A DNA stretch of 64,000 bases from Eucalyptus grandis (GCF_016545825.1 NC_052619.1:35999803-36063802), one strand, 5' to 3'. Counted from the first letter of the stretch, positions 12,521-24,939 are shown. A program made the numbers and translations. The notes: generated by a model from the sequence alone, not told the origin.

Positions 12521-13257
12521 ATCATTTTGCTGTCTTTGATGCCCAGCCCGAGTAGGGTGGATTTTTATTTTTGAATTTTTGACTTTTGTTGATCTCGTGG
12601 TTCTAGTATCTTGACTTCTTATTCAATGTAAAATACTCTAAACCTTTCGAGATATTTGAATATTACATAAATAATATTCTCATATTTTCGAAAATCTAAA
12701 AACAAGTTTTTAATTTCGGAGTAAAATGCCTAACTTTGCTTTTTGGGGAAAGTCAACAGCAAAATGTAAAGGAATTTGGTTAAAGGGGTTTTCTCTTTTT
12801 GAAATATAAATAGTATTTGGTAAGGTGTAATTTTAGAGTCTATTAAAAAGCAATCCCGATTAAATGTTGTTTGGAAAAACAAAAAAAACTATACTTGTAA
12901 AGGACTATTGCTATTTTTTCCCCCAAAAAACACCTCAAATCCTTAGCCAAATGCCAACGAAGGGCTTGGTTGTTGCTTCATGCCACTGATAGATCTAGTA
13001 CCAGTTGCTGTCACCTAGGGTTGCTAGTGTCACACAACCCCAAAGTCGTGGTTATGTGGCCTTGTCAAGGGCCACCTCGTGCAACCGCAGCGAGGGCGGT
13101 TGGGGTTGCACAATCTCAAGTGAAGCTTGCTGGCACTTGGTCTCGCTCATCGGTGATGAGATTTAGGCTAGCCAAAGACGACGTGTGAGGTAAAAATGAT
13201 GATGGTAAATGTGGAATTTCAAAAAGTTTAGTGAGGACCAAGTTGGAAAAAAATGAA
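12521..13257. repeat. Possible degenerate GC-core element
   Basis: AT-rich flank with poly-A/poly-T stretches (12780-12950) followed by a GC-richer block at 12960-13190 containing complementary phrases (ggttgcacaa, tgcaaccgcag, cacacaacccc). It resembles the GC-rich cores of the elements at 17573-18773, 37115-37958 and 45600-46096, but no TIR or TSD was resolved. Confidence 0.3.
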
Positions 13258-14183
13258 TCAACATTCCATAAATGCTTAAAGCCCAAAGTTAAGTAGGAGT
13301 TTTATTGAGCCAATGGTCTTTGGAGGACTTTGGAAATGCAGTCATATAAGCCTAGAGCTCTAAAAATAATAAAAAAAATAATATTAAACACTGCTTGCAT
13401 TTGCTCAAGACCTTTAGAGCCTGAAAACCTTTATGCAAAGTCCAACTAGACACAACCAAACTATAAAAGCACCATTCCAGAACAAGAAGTCCGGCCCAAG
13501 GCCATGTCTAGAGGGGTCTCATTGCATTGGTGCTTTTGCTAAATCATACATGCGTTGCTAACCAAACAGTAGAATTGTCGATTTATTCAATCAATGTTCA
13601 TTAAACTGTAACCTCATATGAATTAGGTTTTTTTAGGTGCCCTTCAAGTAGAGGGAGGCAAAGTAACTTGATAGCGACCCCTATAATATGTGGCCTCCAA
13701 AATCCCAATTAAACATTGAATTCAGCCATATATAGTGTGTTTGATTTAACATTTAAAATAGACCCTTCGGGCCTGAAAGTTTATTGAGAAAATTTTAGGG
13801 TGTTTAACAATCATTTTTTAATGAGCTTTGAGTTGAAAGTTGGCATTGCTCAATGTTAATAGAGATTAGCATTGAGCTTTCAATATTTTCAGAATGTTGA
13901 AGGGCTCTATTAATAAAATTTTGTGGAGTTCCTTTTTTACCCTAAAAGAATCATCAAGAAATCCAAATTTACCCCTTTTTAAAACAACAAAACCTAGGTT
14001 TCTCCTGGCAGCTCCTCCAGACGTTGCTTACGCTCCCAACTCCTCACGCTCACTCTCCCGAGGGCCCAGCGACGACGCCGACTTCAGCGCATCAGCGCAT
14101 CAGCTTCGATATCGAATCCTCCTTCAGCCAACAACACGGTCTCCAGCACCTTCAGCGTGTAAGCTCTCTCTCTCTCTCTCTCT

Positions 14184-15252
14184 GTGATTGACGATTGACA
14201 AAAGAGGGGCTTTGTAATCGACAATTAACGTCGTAACCACGATCCATTACCCGGCCAAAGGACCAACGAAGTTTCTTGTTGTGGGTGGTGGTTGCCGGGT
14301 AGTGTGGCAGTTGCTTCTCCCTCCTTTCGACGCTACCTTCATATCTTGCACAAAAAAGGAATTGACTTTCCTCCGCTCGATTCTCTCCGCGCTGTTCTTG
14401 CGGGGCTCGGAAGACGAGTTATCTGCATTCCGCGTCCATCTTGAATCGGACGCGGGCTCTCGTTTGGTACGTCTTTCTTGCTCGTCGGCGTAATTCTTGA
14501 AAAAAGCCGGCTTTTTTCGGGAGATTCATCGATCGGCGGTTAGCTCTGTATGTTTTCTTCATCGTTCGGGCCGGTGAATGCAGGGCGAGAAATGGGAAAT
14601 TCGTGAATCTCGAGTTCCCCGGAACCCGAGGACAAATGGGTAGTCCATGGAGCCGAGTTAGTTTCGAATGTCGCAGAGAATTCTTGATTTCATCTCCCTC
14701 GTTCTCTTGGCAAAGAAGCTTGTTTTCACTTTCCTCTGTCGTCATCTCTAGCTCGATTCTTCTCCTCATCTGGGTCTGTTCCTGCTTGTGGGTAGTCTGT
14801 CCGTCTCTGATGCTTCTGCAGATTTGTGTAGATTGCATAGTAACGGACTGATGTTGATCCTGATAAAGGGGAAAACGCCCCTGATAGTGATACAGGGGAG
14901 AAAACCTTTTTGCTGTAGTTGAAAGGTGGTACTGGCTGCTTTCTTTAACTGCGGCCTGCAAATAAAATAGCCGATGCAACTGCCGAGAGGGAATCAGTAG
15001 TGTTTGGAGGTTAAATTATCTTGTTATTTTGCTACCAAGTTCTGTGATTCGGTCATGGTCAACCCATGTGATTGTGATCCTTTGTGCAGTGAACTACGTA
15101 AATCCCATCACGAAGCTTTGCATCATCAGAGGTTCTAGGGAGGAGCACCAGAAGGTCTGGGCTGCGATCACCTTGGTCACGAGCGTCGGAATTTGCTCGG
15201 TGCTGTTTAATTTTCTCAACTTGAGCGGTGAGTCGAACGAGTGTGGTGCGGG
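14184..15252 (+). other. Foreign gene segment captured in Harbinger 1
   Basis: Harbinger copies 1 and 2 match up to the CT tract (14160-14183 in copy 1) and again from atagaatgtttgg (15253 in copy 1). Between these points copy 2 has an intron and the Myb/SANT exon, while copy 1 has about 1.07 kb of unrelated, GC-richer sequence. That sequence contains at least one intact acceptor-exon-donor unit (15090-15227) and a second possible acceptor (gaatgcag) near 14575-14583. It reads like the 5' part of a normal host gene taken into the transposon. Source gene not recognised. Confidence 0.65.
15090..15227 (+). pseudogene. Captured exon of a membrane-protein gene
   Basis: A 138-bp exon (46 codons) bounded by a polypyrimidine acceptor (tttgtgcag) and a consensus donor (gtgagt), open in one frame. 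It encodes YVNPITKLCIIRG, a charged stretch (SREEHQK), then a hydrophobic segment (VWAAITLVTSVGICSVLFNF) that looks like a membrane helix. I do not recognise the parent protein. It sits where the transposon's own Myb/SANT exon should be and runs into the frame of the remaining Harbinger exon region only after a non-homologous junction, so it is probably passive cargo. Confidence 0.55.
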
Positions 15253-15758
15253 ATAGAATGTTTGGGGATACTGTTACTACTGGAAGCATCGCATGGAATC
15301 CTGCACAAGACTTATGCATTGATGAGGATGATGTGGCCACACAATTTGACATCGATGGTTCGACAGAATTTACTGATGATAATGTAGAAGGCGACGTGGG
15401 TGAAAATGACAGTGAACATCGAAGTGATAAAAGAATGTCGCAGAGTTCGGTGAGGAGGCAATCTCAAAGAAAGAAGCAAAAGAAATTGAGTATGACTGAT
15501 AAGCTAGTGACGCAAATGGAGAGAATTTGTTCAGCTATTGAAAGTAGAAGTTATGCCAAAGAGTTTGATCCTTACAAGGAACTTATAGAGGCATTGAAAG
15601 CTATACCCGAGGTTAAACAAAACCAAGAGTTATATTTTTTTGCACTAGATTATTTTTCAGAAAAGAAAGATAATAGACAAATCTTCATGAACTTGGATGG
15701 TGATCAAGAAAAAGTCACATGGCTCAAGTATAAGTTTGCACAACGTAATCATCACTAG
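15253..15758 (+). pseudogene. Harbinger Myb/SANT-like protein, C-terminal part
   Basis: Open for about 167 codons from MFGDTVTTGSIAWNPAQ to a stop at 15756-15758. The order (RMFG box, acidic linker, basic QRKKQKK, helical segment ESRSYAKEFDPYKELIEAL, then EVKQNQELYFFALDYFSEK) is that of the accessory DNA-binding protein of plant PIF/Harbinger transposons, which helps load the transposase. The N-terminal Myb/SANT domain (present in copy 2 at 62706-63022) is missing, replaced by captured sequence, so the protein cannot work as usual even though this part is undamaged. Confidence 0.8.
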
Positions 15759-15985
15759 AATATTTATTATTATTTTTTTTCATATGTAACGTTATTGTAA
15801 TATGATACATATTTGCACTACTTATTTGTATTAGTTAGCGAGACATATTTATGCTATATTGTCAAACTTGTTTTTAATTTGTGTTTTTTTATTGAGTTGA
15901 GTTTGCATATATATATTGTTGATGAATGATTTAAATAATTTGTTATATCTTTTATTTTAATTCTATTTTGTTACTTTAATCAGTT

Positions 15986-17190
15986 ATGGATGATTATCCT
16001 GAAAGGGAAAACTATGAAAACGATGAATAAGAATATTGGCAATTTTGTGCAGCTATACATACTTACGGTGTTTATCATGCAACATATGATAAAAAAAATA
16101 TCATGCATGACCTTTTATATACATGAAATGCATGATTAAGAGAGTTGATGGATATTGATGCTAATCTCGAAAGGTTTTATTGAATGTTTAGAATGGATAG
16201 AACTGTGTTTAAGAATTTAATGAATGATTTAGTGATACGATATAGTTTGCAAGGATCTATAAATATTGATGTTGCAGAAATGCTAGAATTGTTTTTTCAT
16301 ATTTTATGACATAATATAGTTAATAGGTTAGCATAAGAGTTTTTACCATTCTGGGAAAATCATATGCAGGCTATTTAACTTAGTTTTGGATAAAGTATGT
16401 GAATGTGAGCAGATTTGATCTGACCATCCGATCAACAATTCAAGGAAGTTCCAAAGAAGATTATGAATAATATAAGATTTTTTTTTCACATTTTAAGGTA
16501 GGTTATAATTATACAATAGAAAATATGAATTAAACATAAATCAAATAATATTCTTGTTATTGTTTTAGGATTGCATTGGAACTATAAATGGTACTCATAT
16601 TCCAGCGGTGGTACAAACAAGTGAGCAAATTCGTTTTATTTGGTCGAAAAGGAATATCAACACAAAATGTGATGGCTGAATGTAATTTTAATATGTAATT
16701 TACTTATGTTTGGGCTGGTTGAGAGGGAACACTCATGATACTCGGATATTTTATGAAGCCATTAGGAAACATGATTTACAATTTTCTCATACTCGGATAT
16801 TTTATGAAGTTATATATCATTTACCTGAGTTTCAACAAGGTTCTCAAGCGACGGGTTATAAAGAAATGTTCAACCGTGCTTACTCCTCACTACGATCAGA
16901 AATTGAGTGAGCTTTTGGCATATTAAAGAAGAAGTTGAAGATTTTAAAGAGTATGCCAAGTTATCCATATACAAAGCAAGTGGAAATTGAGATAACAATG
17001 ATGATTTTGCACAATCATATACGAAGAATTGCCGTGAATAATGTACATTTTGCTAGAGTAGATTTGAATCCCAATTTATATAATGGATTCTAATGATGTA
17101 AATGAGGAGGGTCATGCTTCAGATGATGATGTAGCATCTAATATGGCATGTTTATGTGATCAAATAACTATGAATTTAGGAAATAATTAA
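15986..17190 (+). pseudogene. Harbinger DDE nuclease pseudogene
   Basis: Relic of a HARBI1-like transposase (DDE_Tnp_4 fold). It starts at ATG 15986 (MDDYPERENYEN), passes a region with several stops, then shows the catalytic segment GTINGTHIPAVVQ (normally AIDGTH) near 16570-16610, WEGNTHDTRIFYEAIRKH, YHLPEFQQGSQATGYKEMFN, SSLRSEIE and HNHIRRIAV. The GTHIP aspartate is changed to N. At 16740-16810 a short phrase (actcggatattttatgaag) is repeated and the segment normally between is lost. Multiple in-frame stops and frame changes: dead. Confidence 0.85.
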
Positions 17191-17572
17191 AGATATTTGT
17201 AATTTTGAAGTATAATGAGCTTATTTCCTCAAAGCATATGTTATCATGTTTTTATTTTAAAGAAAGTATTTTTCTTGTAATTGAGAAAGATAGCATATAA
17301 ATTTTTTCCATTTGATGTTTTTTAGCAAAAAAAGAAATTTTAATTTTAATAAAATTGTTTACACAACATCTTTAATATTATTGTCAAATATAAATTAAAA
17401 AAGTCGCAAGCATTATTTTTTAATTTTAAACAAATAAAAATTAAAATATTTAGATTAATTATTAAAGGGGCTTTGCAAATGTGTTTTTTTTATCAAACAA
17501 CATTTATCTCAAAGTTGCTTTTTCAAGATAGAATTTATCAAACAGTTTTTGTATTTTCTCCAAAGCAATTTA

Positions 17573-18773
17573 GGGTGCGTTTGTTTGTGTTTTGTTTAAA
17601 AATTGTTCCAGGGAATGAAATAGAAAAAAGTGTTTCGTTAGGGAACAATTTTTGAACAAAAAAACGCGTTTGGTAAACTTGTTTCGGGAATAAAAAATAA
17701 ATAGAAACACGTTTGGTAAGTTTGTATAATTTTTTTATTTCTTTTAATTTTTTAATATTTTAATTTTAATTTTTTATTTTCTTTCTTATTTTTCCTTTTT
17801 TCTTTTTTCTTTTTCCTTTTTCCTTTTTCTTTTTCCTTTTTCCTTTTTTCTACTTTTGGCCGGTCGGCCGCCTCGGCCATGGCCGGCGACCGCCGACGAG
17901 GGCCGGTGGCCTCGCCTCGCACCAGGCTCACCGAGGCTCGGCGTTGCCGGCCGGCGATGCTCGGCGTCGCCGGCCGCTGGGCGAGCTCGGCCTCGCCGGA
18001 TCTGGGCGAGATCGAGCTCGCCCAGCCAGGCGTGAGGTCGGCCTCGCCGCGCCGGGCCGACGGTGACCCAGAGCCACACCGTCGTCTCCCTCCACCGCAT
18101 CGGCGACCGCGCTCGACGCCTCCTCGCCGCCACCGCATCGGCGACCGCCCCTCCGCCTCACGCCCGATCGACGCATCTGCAGGTCTCGAGCCTCCGTTCG
18201 CCACCGCCGCATCAGATCTCACCGCGCCATGACCCACGACTTCGAGATCCGCTCGATCGTCGACCTCGCGCCGGCCCACGACTTGACCGGCCGTCCTCGC
18301 CGCTCCGCTCCTAGACGTCCGCCGCTCGAGACCCCACGGCCGAGCCCCGCACCGCAGCCGCCGCCGCCGCCCAGCGACCCGCGACCCAGCTCCGTCACCC
18401 GCTCGCAGGTGGAGACGCTCGCAGCATTTGTCGGCGTCGGAGAGGACGACGGTGGAGAAGCCGGATGGTCTCGAGACAGAGGTGGCTGTCGGCGCCGGAG
18501 AGTGGGAGGCGCCGGAGAAGACGACGGTGGAGACGCTTGCACGAGGAGAGGCTCGGAGGAGACATGTTCCCTTTTGTTCTTTTTTGTTTTCGATTTGTGT
18601 TTGAAACAAGAAACACAAAATTTGTGTTTCTTGTTTTGTTTTCTTTTGTTCCGGGAACAAAAGAACAAAAAAAGAAACGCGTCCAAACGCGTTTTGTTTC
18701 TTTTTGTTCCTGGGAACAAAAAAACAGAAAAAGTGTTTAAAAACAAAAAAAAGAAATACAAACAAACGCAGCC
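17573..18773. mobile_element. TIR element with GC-rich core, TTA TSD
   Basis: Ends GGGTGCGTTTGTTTGT and, on the other strand, GGCTGCGTTTGTTTGT, each flanked by TTA (17570-17572 and 18774-18776): a PIF/Harbinger-type signature. The left arm becomes a pyrimidine tract (17750-17850), the middle (17860-18560) is very GC-rich with many gccggc and gcgagctcg words, and the right arm holds Gtt/Caa-rich subterminal repeats (gggaacaaaa). Long frames cross the core on both strands but are compositional (Arg/Ala/Pro/Ser), so I do not call a gene. Inserted in Harbinger 1. Confidence 0.82.
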
Positions 18774-18852
18774 TTAGCCTCCAAAGCCCTTTAGGCTAAA
18801 TTGCTTTGTATTTTTCCAATGACACATCCCTAAAGAGACATCCTAGAGGGAA

Positions 18853-19045
18853 AAACAATCTCACATATTCATAGTTGGAAGATTTACACAGAAATCCAGT
18901 CTTTGGTCCATTTCCTAGGCTTTTGACAATAACCCATGTCGTTCTACAAAACAATCTCACATATTCATGGTTGGAAGATTCACACAGAATAGTCTTTGGT
19001 CCATTTCCTAGGCCTTTGAGAACAGTCCATGTTGTTCTAGAAATT
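18853..19045. repeat. Approximately 108-bp two-copy tandem repeat
   Basis: The block running from acaatctcacatattcat through ttggtccatttcctaggc to gttgttctag occurs twice head to tail. The same two-unit array is present in copy B (split by the element at 37115-37958 and ending near 38130), so it predates the large tandem duplication. Confidence 0.75.
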
Positions 19046-20294
19046 GGCACAGCCTTGTTTTTTAATTAAACCCCGAAAGAGCATTGTGATAAGGAGCAGG
19101 AATTGGGTAAGATTCATAGACAGCTTCGACGAGTAGCTAAACTACAGATAACTACCACAAGATTTGGCGGCTTCCCACCCTAGACTTCCTAAATTTAAGT
19201 CCTCACTTACCAAAACCCAAAACACCTTTTGAGCTTTGGATGCTATAGGATCTGATTTTATCGTTATCTTTCCCTCTTTTTTCTCATGAAAAGGCTTACG
19301 CAACCGCTGCATGGTTAGCCCAGTTATTTAAAACTTATCTTTATGACGAAAGTAATATAGGCTTGCTTCCCGAGTCTATCTTCAATCTCGAAAAGATCTT
19401 AGTAAGTTGCGAAGGACGAGCATTAGCTCGGTGTATCATCAATTTTGAGATTCTCACTCTCATTGTGTTGTGCCAAGGGTGATGGCTCCTTAGTGGACAG
19501 TGGTGTGTGCCCTACAACCTTAAATTGAACATTCTCCTCCAAGTGACTCATATTTTGCTAGCGTTAGTTTTAGAGTAATAAAATATAAAACAATGTCTCC
19601 ATTTAACGGCTTAAGTTTCTAGAACAGTTGATTGTAATTCCCCCAAAACTTATATGGCATCAGAGCTAAATGTCCTAAGTTCAAATCTTTCTAGGCTCCA
19701 TTTACTTTCCTAATTAAATTTCCACACTTAGTGTTAGGTAAAAAAAAGACTAGATTAAGCGTGAGGGGCAGTATTAGAGTAATTAAATATAAAACCATGC
19801 ATTTATTTAATAGTTTAAGTTTTAGAACAATTGGTTGTGGTCCCACCAAATTTCACAATTAGAAATCTTTTTAAGTGATTGAAAAATAAAAGGAACACAC
19901 AATGTGTATACAAAAATAAAATAAAATGTACAACATTTAATTAAGAAAAGAATAGCGTTATTTGAATTATTCTAGAATGCAAAATTATATTTTTGTTAAT
20001 TGACCAAGATGTATATGAATACAAGATTGAAGAAAAGACTTATGTGATAGCATGATAGTCATTGTTGCCTCTGTTTTGTCCTTATAGTCTATAACATCTC
20101 ATCATTCTTCTTATATCAGGTAGAATTTCTTATGAAACATTTTGGATAACAGTTTGAGCTTTAAAGTTGCCTTTGAATTAGCTCCATTAGATTAAATTGG
20201 GATTATTTCACATTAGAAGGGAGAATCTCAAGGTAGCTACCCATGAAAAATGAATAGGATTGCATTATGATATGTAGGGTGTGCTTGTCTGACT

Positions 20295-20296
<2 letters not shown>

Positions 20297-20330
<34 letters not shown>
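20297..20330. repeat. 34-nt poly-T tract
   Basis: Uninterrupted run of T following gactaa. Copy B at the matching place has only a short T stretch (near 38980). It could be an expanded homopolymer or the antisense tail of a retroposed fragment; no TSD was found. Confidence 0.6.
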
Positions 20331-20332
<2 letters not shown>

Positions 20333-21057
20333 GAATTAGTTTTCTAAACTTTCACTCGTTCGGTTAGTTAAAAATAATCAATTAACGGAAAATTATTTAT
20401 GGTTAAAGGAAATATGCATACTTAAATTTAGGAAAATGAATTCCCTAAATTGAAAATGAGAAAATATATATTTAAAAAAAAAAGATTATCCTGAAAACAT
20501 CTCCGCGATCATGAATTTTTTCTTGAAACATACAACCTGTAGTATCATCGTAAATACACTGCATAGTTTCGAAATAACACAGTGCATTCAATTATATATC
20601 CCAATGATCAAATAAGCAATGAAAACGCCAGTGGCAATTGAGCATCGGCCCTATCGGGGCGTGTTGAGATTCACAGTGCCAACGCAGGCCTAATAAATTA
20701 CTAAAGCCCACGGTTACGCGCGCTGAAGAGTAGCACCAAGCGAAAGCACGAGAGTCGTTATTCTGATTCGGATCCAGAATATAAAAACCAAAAAAAAGAA
20801 TTGCCATCGGAGCAATCCATTAAAGGGGAAGTAATGGCACGATTCGTTGATTTCGTGGAATCAAGTTCTCTAATTGGTAATCATCTTATGGTCACACCTA
20901 GGGACGTGCATCAGTCCGATCCGGATGTTGGATAGGACTGGACTGATCCGGTCGAATTATGGATGATTCTTTGAGGGAATTAGTCTGGTTCCTCCTGATT
21001 CCAAAAATATGGAATTGGGAATAACCAATCTGATTTCACATAAAGAAATGTACCAAT

Positions 21058-22170
21058 AGACTGATCCATGAGGCTGACTCAATGATTTATAGATCTAGTT
21101 TTTCCAGGCAGGCTACGGTGGTTGACCTTTTCTCTCAGTTTGGGCAGTCTATGAGGACAGTGTTAGATTCATGGAATCAACCACTTCCTTTTCTTTCCCA
21201 GGTTCCGGATCGTTTTATTTGGGGTGATAGCTCTTCAGGTCTTTTCTCGATAGCCTCGGCGTGGCATACTATCAGAAGGAAAGGAAAAAGGCTACGGTTG
21301 TCTGGGCTTCCTTCATTTGGAACAAAGTTATACATATGAGATATCAATTTAATCTCTGGCTTATTACCAAGAACCGTCTTCCCATCCAAGCCTTGCTCTT
21401 ATCATATGGCAAGATTGGTAATGCAGTTTGTGCATTTTGTAAGTTGACTTCGGATTCAATCGATCATCTATTTTTTGGATGTTGTATCACTACCAGCTTT
21501 GCTGATTTCTGGACGGCGAGATGCAATCTTTCATGGTGCAACGGGACCTGGTCTGAAAACCTTATTTCTTGTTGGTAAGGACTTTTATCACTCAATTGCC
21601 CGTTTTTCGTTTGGTGCTTTATGCCACATCAGTTGGAAGTTTAGAAACAACATCCTATTTAGAAGCCATATGTTGGCGATTCCGGCCGTAAAGAATCATC
21701 TCATTAAAGTTGTTAAAGACAAGGCCTTAACTTTCAAGAATGTCGAGGACAACTCGAGAAATAGAAGATTACAACGTAAATGGGAGATTGATCCCTGTAT
21801 TTTCTCTTCTACTCCTACGAGCCCTTAGATGTCCTTCGGGTGGAGGTTTTGACGTGGTCGTCTGCTTCTTCTTAGTCTGCTCGCCCGGTTATCTTTGCTG
21901 CCATTCTTGAAGCTTGGATGGGATGCGAGTCGTTGTGAGCTCTGGCTTCTTTTGGTTTCTTTCTTGTTTTGTTGTTTGCAGTGCTGTTGTTGCCTGCTTT
22001 TCTCGCCGCCTTTTTAGAGGCTTTTTGCATTCGGTGCCCTTCCACTCATTTTGACTTGTTGTCTTTTGAGTATAAGTTTTGTGGCGCCAAATCTTGTGTA
22101 TTCTTTGGTTAGCACTATATATTATTACCCTTACCAAAAAAAAAAAAAAAAAAAAAAAAGACTGATCCAT
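21058..22170 (+). mobile_element. 5'-truncated LINE with 12-bp TSD
   Basis: A 1.09-kb LINE 3' part (21070-22158) ending in a poly-A run, flanked by perfect repeats agactgatccat at 21058-21069 and 22159-22170. It contains the end of ORF2 and a 3'UTR of about 300 bp whose last 70 bases nearly equal the small insertion at 806-882. It sits in copy A of the tandem duplication and is absent from copy B. Confidence 0.92.
21082..21828 (+). pseudogene. LINE ORF2 C-terminal fragment (zf-RVT)
   Basis: Translated pieces form the C-terminus of a plant L1-type ORF2 protein: DRFIWGDSSSGLFSIASAWHT, then the zinc-binding RT-associated segment WNKVIHMRYQFNLWLITKNRL with NAVCAFCK and DSIDHLFFGC, then a tail ending SSTPTSP before the stop. 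The frame changes at least twice (near 21290 and near 21480). The reverse transcriptase and endonuclease domains are absent because the copy is 5'-truncated. Confidence 0.85.
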
Positions 22171-22366
22171 ATATTGATTCTAGGTTTAACCGATCATTGG
22201 CAGTCACACCTAAGTTGCTAAAGTAATACTTTTAGGTGAAACATTGAATACTATGTCTAGCAATAATAATTATGCAAGACAGGGTTACACTTTTTGAGGC
22301 GTTGTCAAATTTGATTTTTGGGCATGGCATTTCAATTGACATATACTTAATGGTAGTGGATATGAT

Positions 22367-22923
22367 AAAAGTTGAGGATAATAATACAAATCATCTTTGA
22401 ATTTTGGCTAAATATATAATGTGATTTCTAAACTTTAGTTCAATGTGCAATAATATCCTTGAAATTTTAATTTGTTCAATATGATTTCTAAACTTTTGGT
22501 ACATATTCAATTTAATTCCTATACTGTATGAAAATATTCCATATTACCTTCTAGTTAATTCATGTTTGAGGACAATATTGAATATTTTCTTACAATCCAT
22601 GGTACATATTCAATGTGCAATGATATCCTTGAAATTTTAATTTGTTCAATATGATTTCTAAACTTTTGGTAAATATTCAATTTAATCCCTATATTGTATG
22701 AAAATATTCCATATTACCTTTCGGTTAATTCATGTTTGAGGACAATATTGAATATTTTCTTACAATCCATAGACTAAATTGAACAGATATTAAAATTCTA
22801 GAGATCACATTGAATAAATTAAAAATTTAGAAATGACATTGCATACCAAACTAAAACTTAGGGACCACATTACACGTTGGGCTAAAGTTCAAAGATCATT
22901 TCTATTATTTACCCAAAAGTTTA
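22367..22923. mobile_element. MITE with long TIRs and 9-bp TSD
   Basis: Element 22376-22914. Left end ggataataatacaaatcatc and the right end read on the other strand (gggtaaataatagaaatgatc) are long imperfect inverted repeats. Flanks aaaagttga and aaaagttta match at 8 of 9 positions, fitting a Mutator-type insertion. Inside, a segment of about 150 bp (gatatccttgaaattttaat ... ttacaatccat) is duplicated head to tail. Absent from copy B. A degenerate relative lies at 46100-46405. Confidence 0.75.
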
Positions 22924-24939
22924 AAAGTAGTAAAAAAATAAACAGTTAGCAATGAGTTTCCTTCTATTCTAATTAGTTTGCTACTTATTCAGCTAAGAGG
23001 CCTACTTGGTGAATATGAGGTAGGGGTAAAAAACATTGGCAAAATTTAGGATATTTTCACAGTTGGATCAAAAAGCAAAAAATTACGATTCTCCAAATTG
23101 AGATGTGTTAAACGGGTGAAATCTATTGCGTTTTAATCCAATAATAAAAGATTGTAAAGATATTGTGTTCAGTGGGGACTACAACCTGGCCCTTTTTTAT
23201 ATGAGTGAGTCCATGGTTCCTCCTGGGCACCGTGCTGTGTCCACAGACTTTCATTATTGGATCAAAAAGCAAAAAATCACTATTTTCTAGGCTGAGTTCT
23301 GTTACACTTTAATTTAGCAATGAAAGAATGTAAGAGCATCGTGTCTCGTGAGAAGTATAGCCTAGCCCCTCTTCCATTATAATTGATAGGGAAAACAATA
23401 GTGGAGGATAGTGTTAGGAACACACATCATACTCGCGTGAAGAATTTATTTCTCGTTGTTGCTTGTCGCCTCTCACTAATAAAACAAAATTTGCAATGGA
23501 ATTAGCATTGTTCTTCCTCGCAGTCCTGTCGCATGCCTTATGATTTGAGAGATACCAAGTTTTAAATCCTTCTGATTCTGAACTATGTTTACTTTGAAGA
23601 TTCGCTTAGCATTTGCTCAACTTTCATTTCCTCCGCATTTCAATCTATTGTAGGGCACACCCACCATGAACGAGCAGCTTCATTGTCTCATATTCAATTT
23701 TTCATGAACGAAATCTGCAATTAAACTGGCAAAGAGATTGGAAACTCAAGCCTTAATGATACAACAAGATCTAACCAGTTGAGTACAACTAGAGTATTAC
23801 CTTCGCAAGTTGAGCTCAAAATCAAATCAATGTCTGGCAAATTTACTGTCTTGGCTCTTCTCACTCACACCTGTTAGTTATATGTCTTAAAGCAATCATA
23901 TAATAGTTACATGTTAAGGATTATTTAACGGCAAATAAATATTCATTTATTATCCTGTTTATATGAATGAGTTCATAAGATCAGTTAGAATTGAACCTAT
24001 TCTTAAGGGATTAAGAATATGTAGGACATATTTACAATTATGTTGAATCTTTAGATGACTCTCGGTCGATGGATCATTGAGATGACATTGATGATCTTGT
24101 TGAGATCAGTGATTTCTCAAGCTAGTATTAAGTATTATGATATCCGAGCTAGAACACAGGTGCTTGTCTTAGACAAGTTCATTGAACATGACATACATAA
24201 AATGATTAGCAACATGGAAGTTTTTAGCGGGATCAATGTTTGATTGTTCATACTTTGGTTTGGTGTAAGATCCTTAGACTTGAGACACGATGCTGATTTG
24301 TATATTGGATGGCTGTGGTTTACAAGTGCGCGTATTGACGCTTCATTGAACTGTCTCTATACTTGATAGTTATAGTTTGTTTACAAATGAAGGCACATGT
24401 GTGCGTAATATGGAATTTGTTTTCTTGTTAGATATAGATATACAATATTGATGTCCTGTGCGATTTAATCGTGGTATTGTATTGAAATCTTCGATTGAGG
24501 TTATAACAATAATGAATGGTTTATATTTCAAAGAAATACATGTCAATTAAATTTGGACATGTGATTGAATTTGTGGCTTGACCAACAATTCCATGGCATT
24601 TGTCCGATTGGGACATGGTGAGATAGAATGATCAAATTATAAGGTTGGCAAAGTTGATAGGTTCATTGTGTTCTTGAAACTTTCACAAGCCATAATATAT
24701 TACTAGATGTCACTTATGGTTTGTAGGAATGATAGATTGACTTAGACAATCAATTCTCTTGGTTGTGCTACTATGTTAGTACAAGTCTTACTGCTAGCTT
24801 AGTGATGATTTTAAGGATGTCATATACTGTAACTAATTAGAATGACATTTGAACAAGAGAGAAAATATTGCAAATGCGTTTGTAAGCCAATCAGATTGAG
24901 TTGGGCTAAAAATAAAAAATCTGAAAAAAGGGCTTCAGA

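Larger units (their letters stand above)
13735..18830 (+). mobile_element. PIF/Harbinger element, copy 1
   Basis: The left end (gtgtgtttgatttaac) matches copy 2 at 60551 (gtgcgtttgatttagc), and the two stay similar through about 450 bp of 5' leader to a CT microsatellite. Inside are a Myb/SANT-like gene relic and a DDE nuclease relic, the usual two-gene layout of Harbinger elements. Copy B of the tandem duplication lacks the element (empty site near 37071-37077), which sets the borders to within a few bases on the left and about 50 on the right. A second TIR element (17573-18773) is inserted near the right end. Confidence 0.8.

Noticed and set aside
17752..18765. Open frames up to 337 codons across the GC-rich core, both strands
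   Set aside because: Open in several frames at once, with Arg/Ala/Pro/Ser low-complexity translation inside a TIR element; a composition effect, not a gene.
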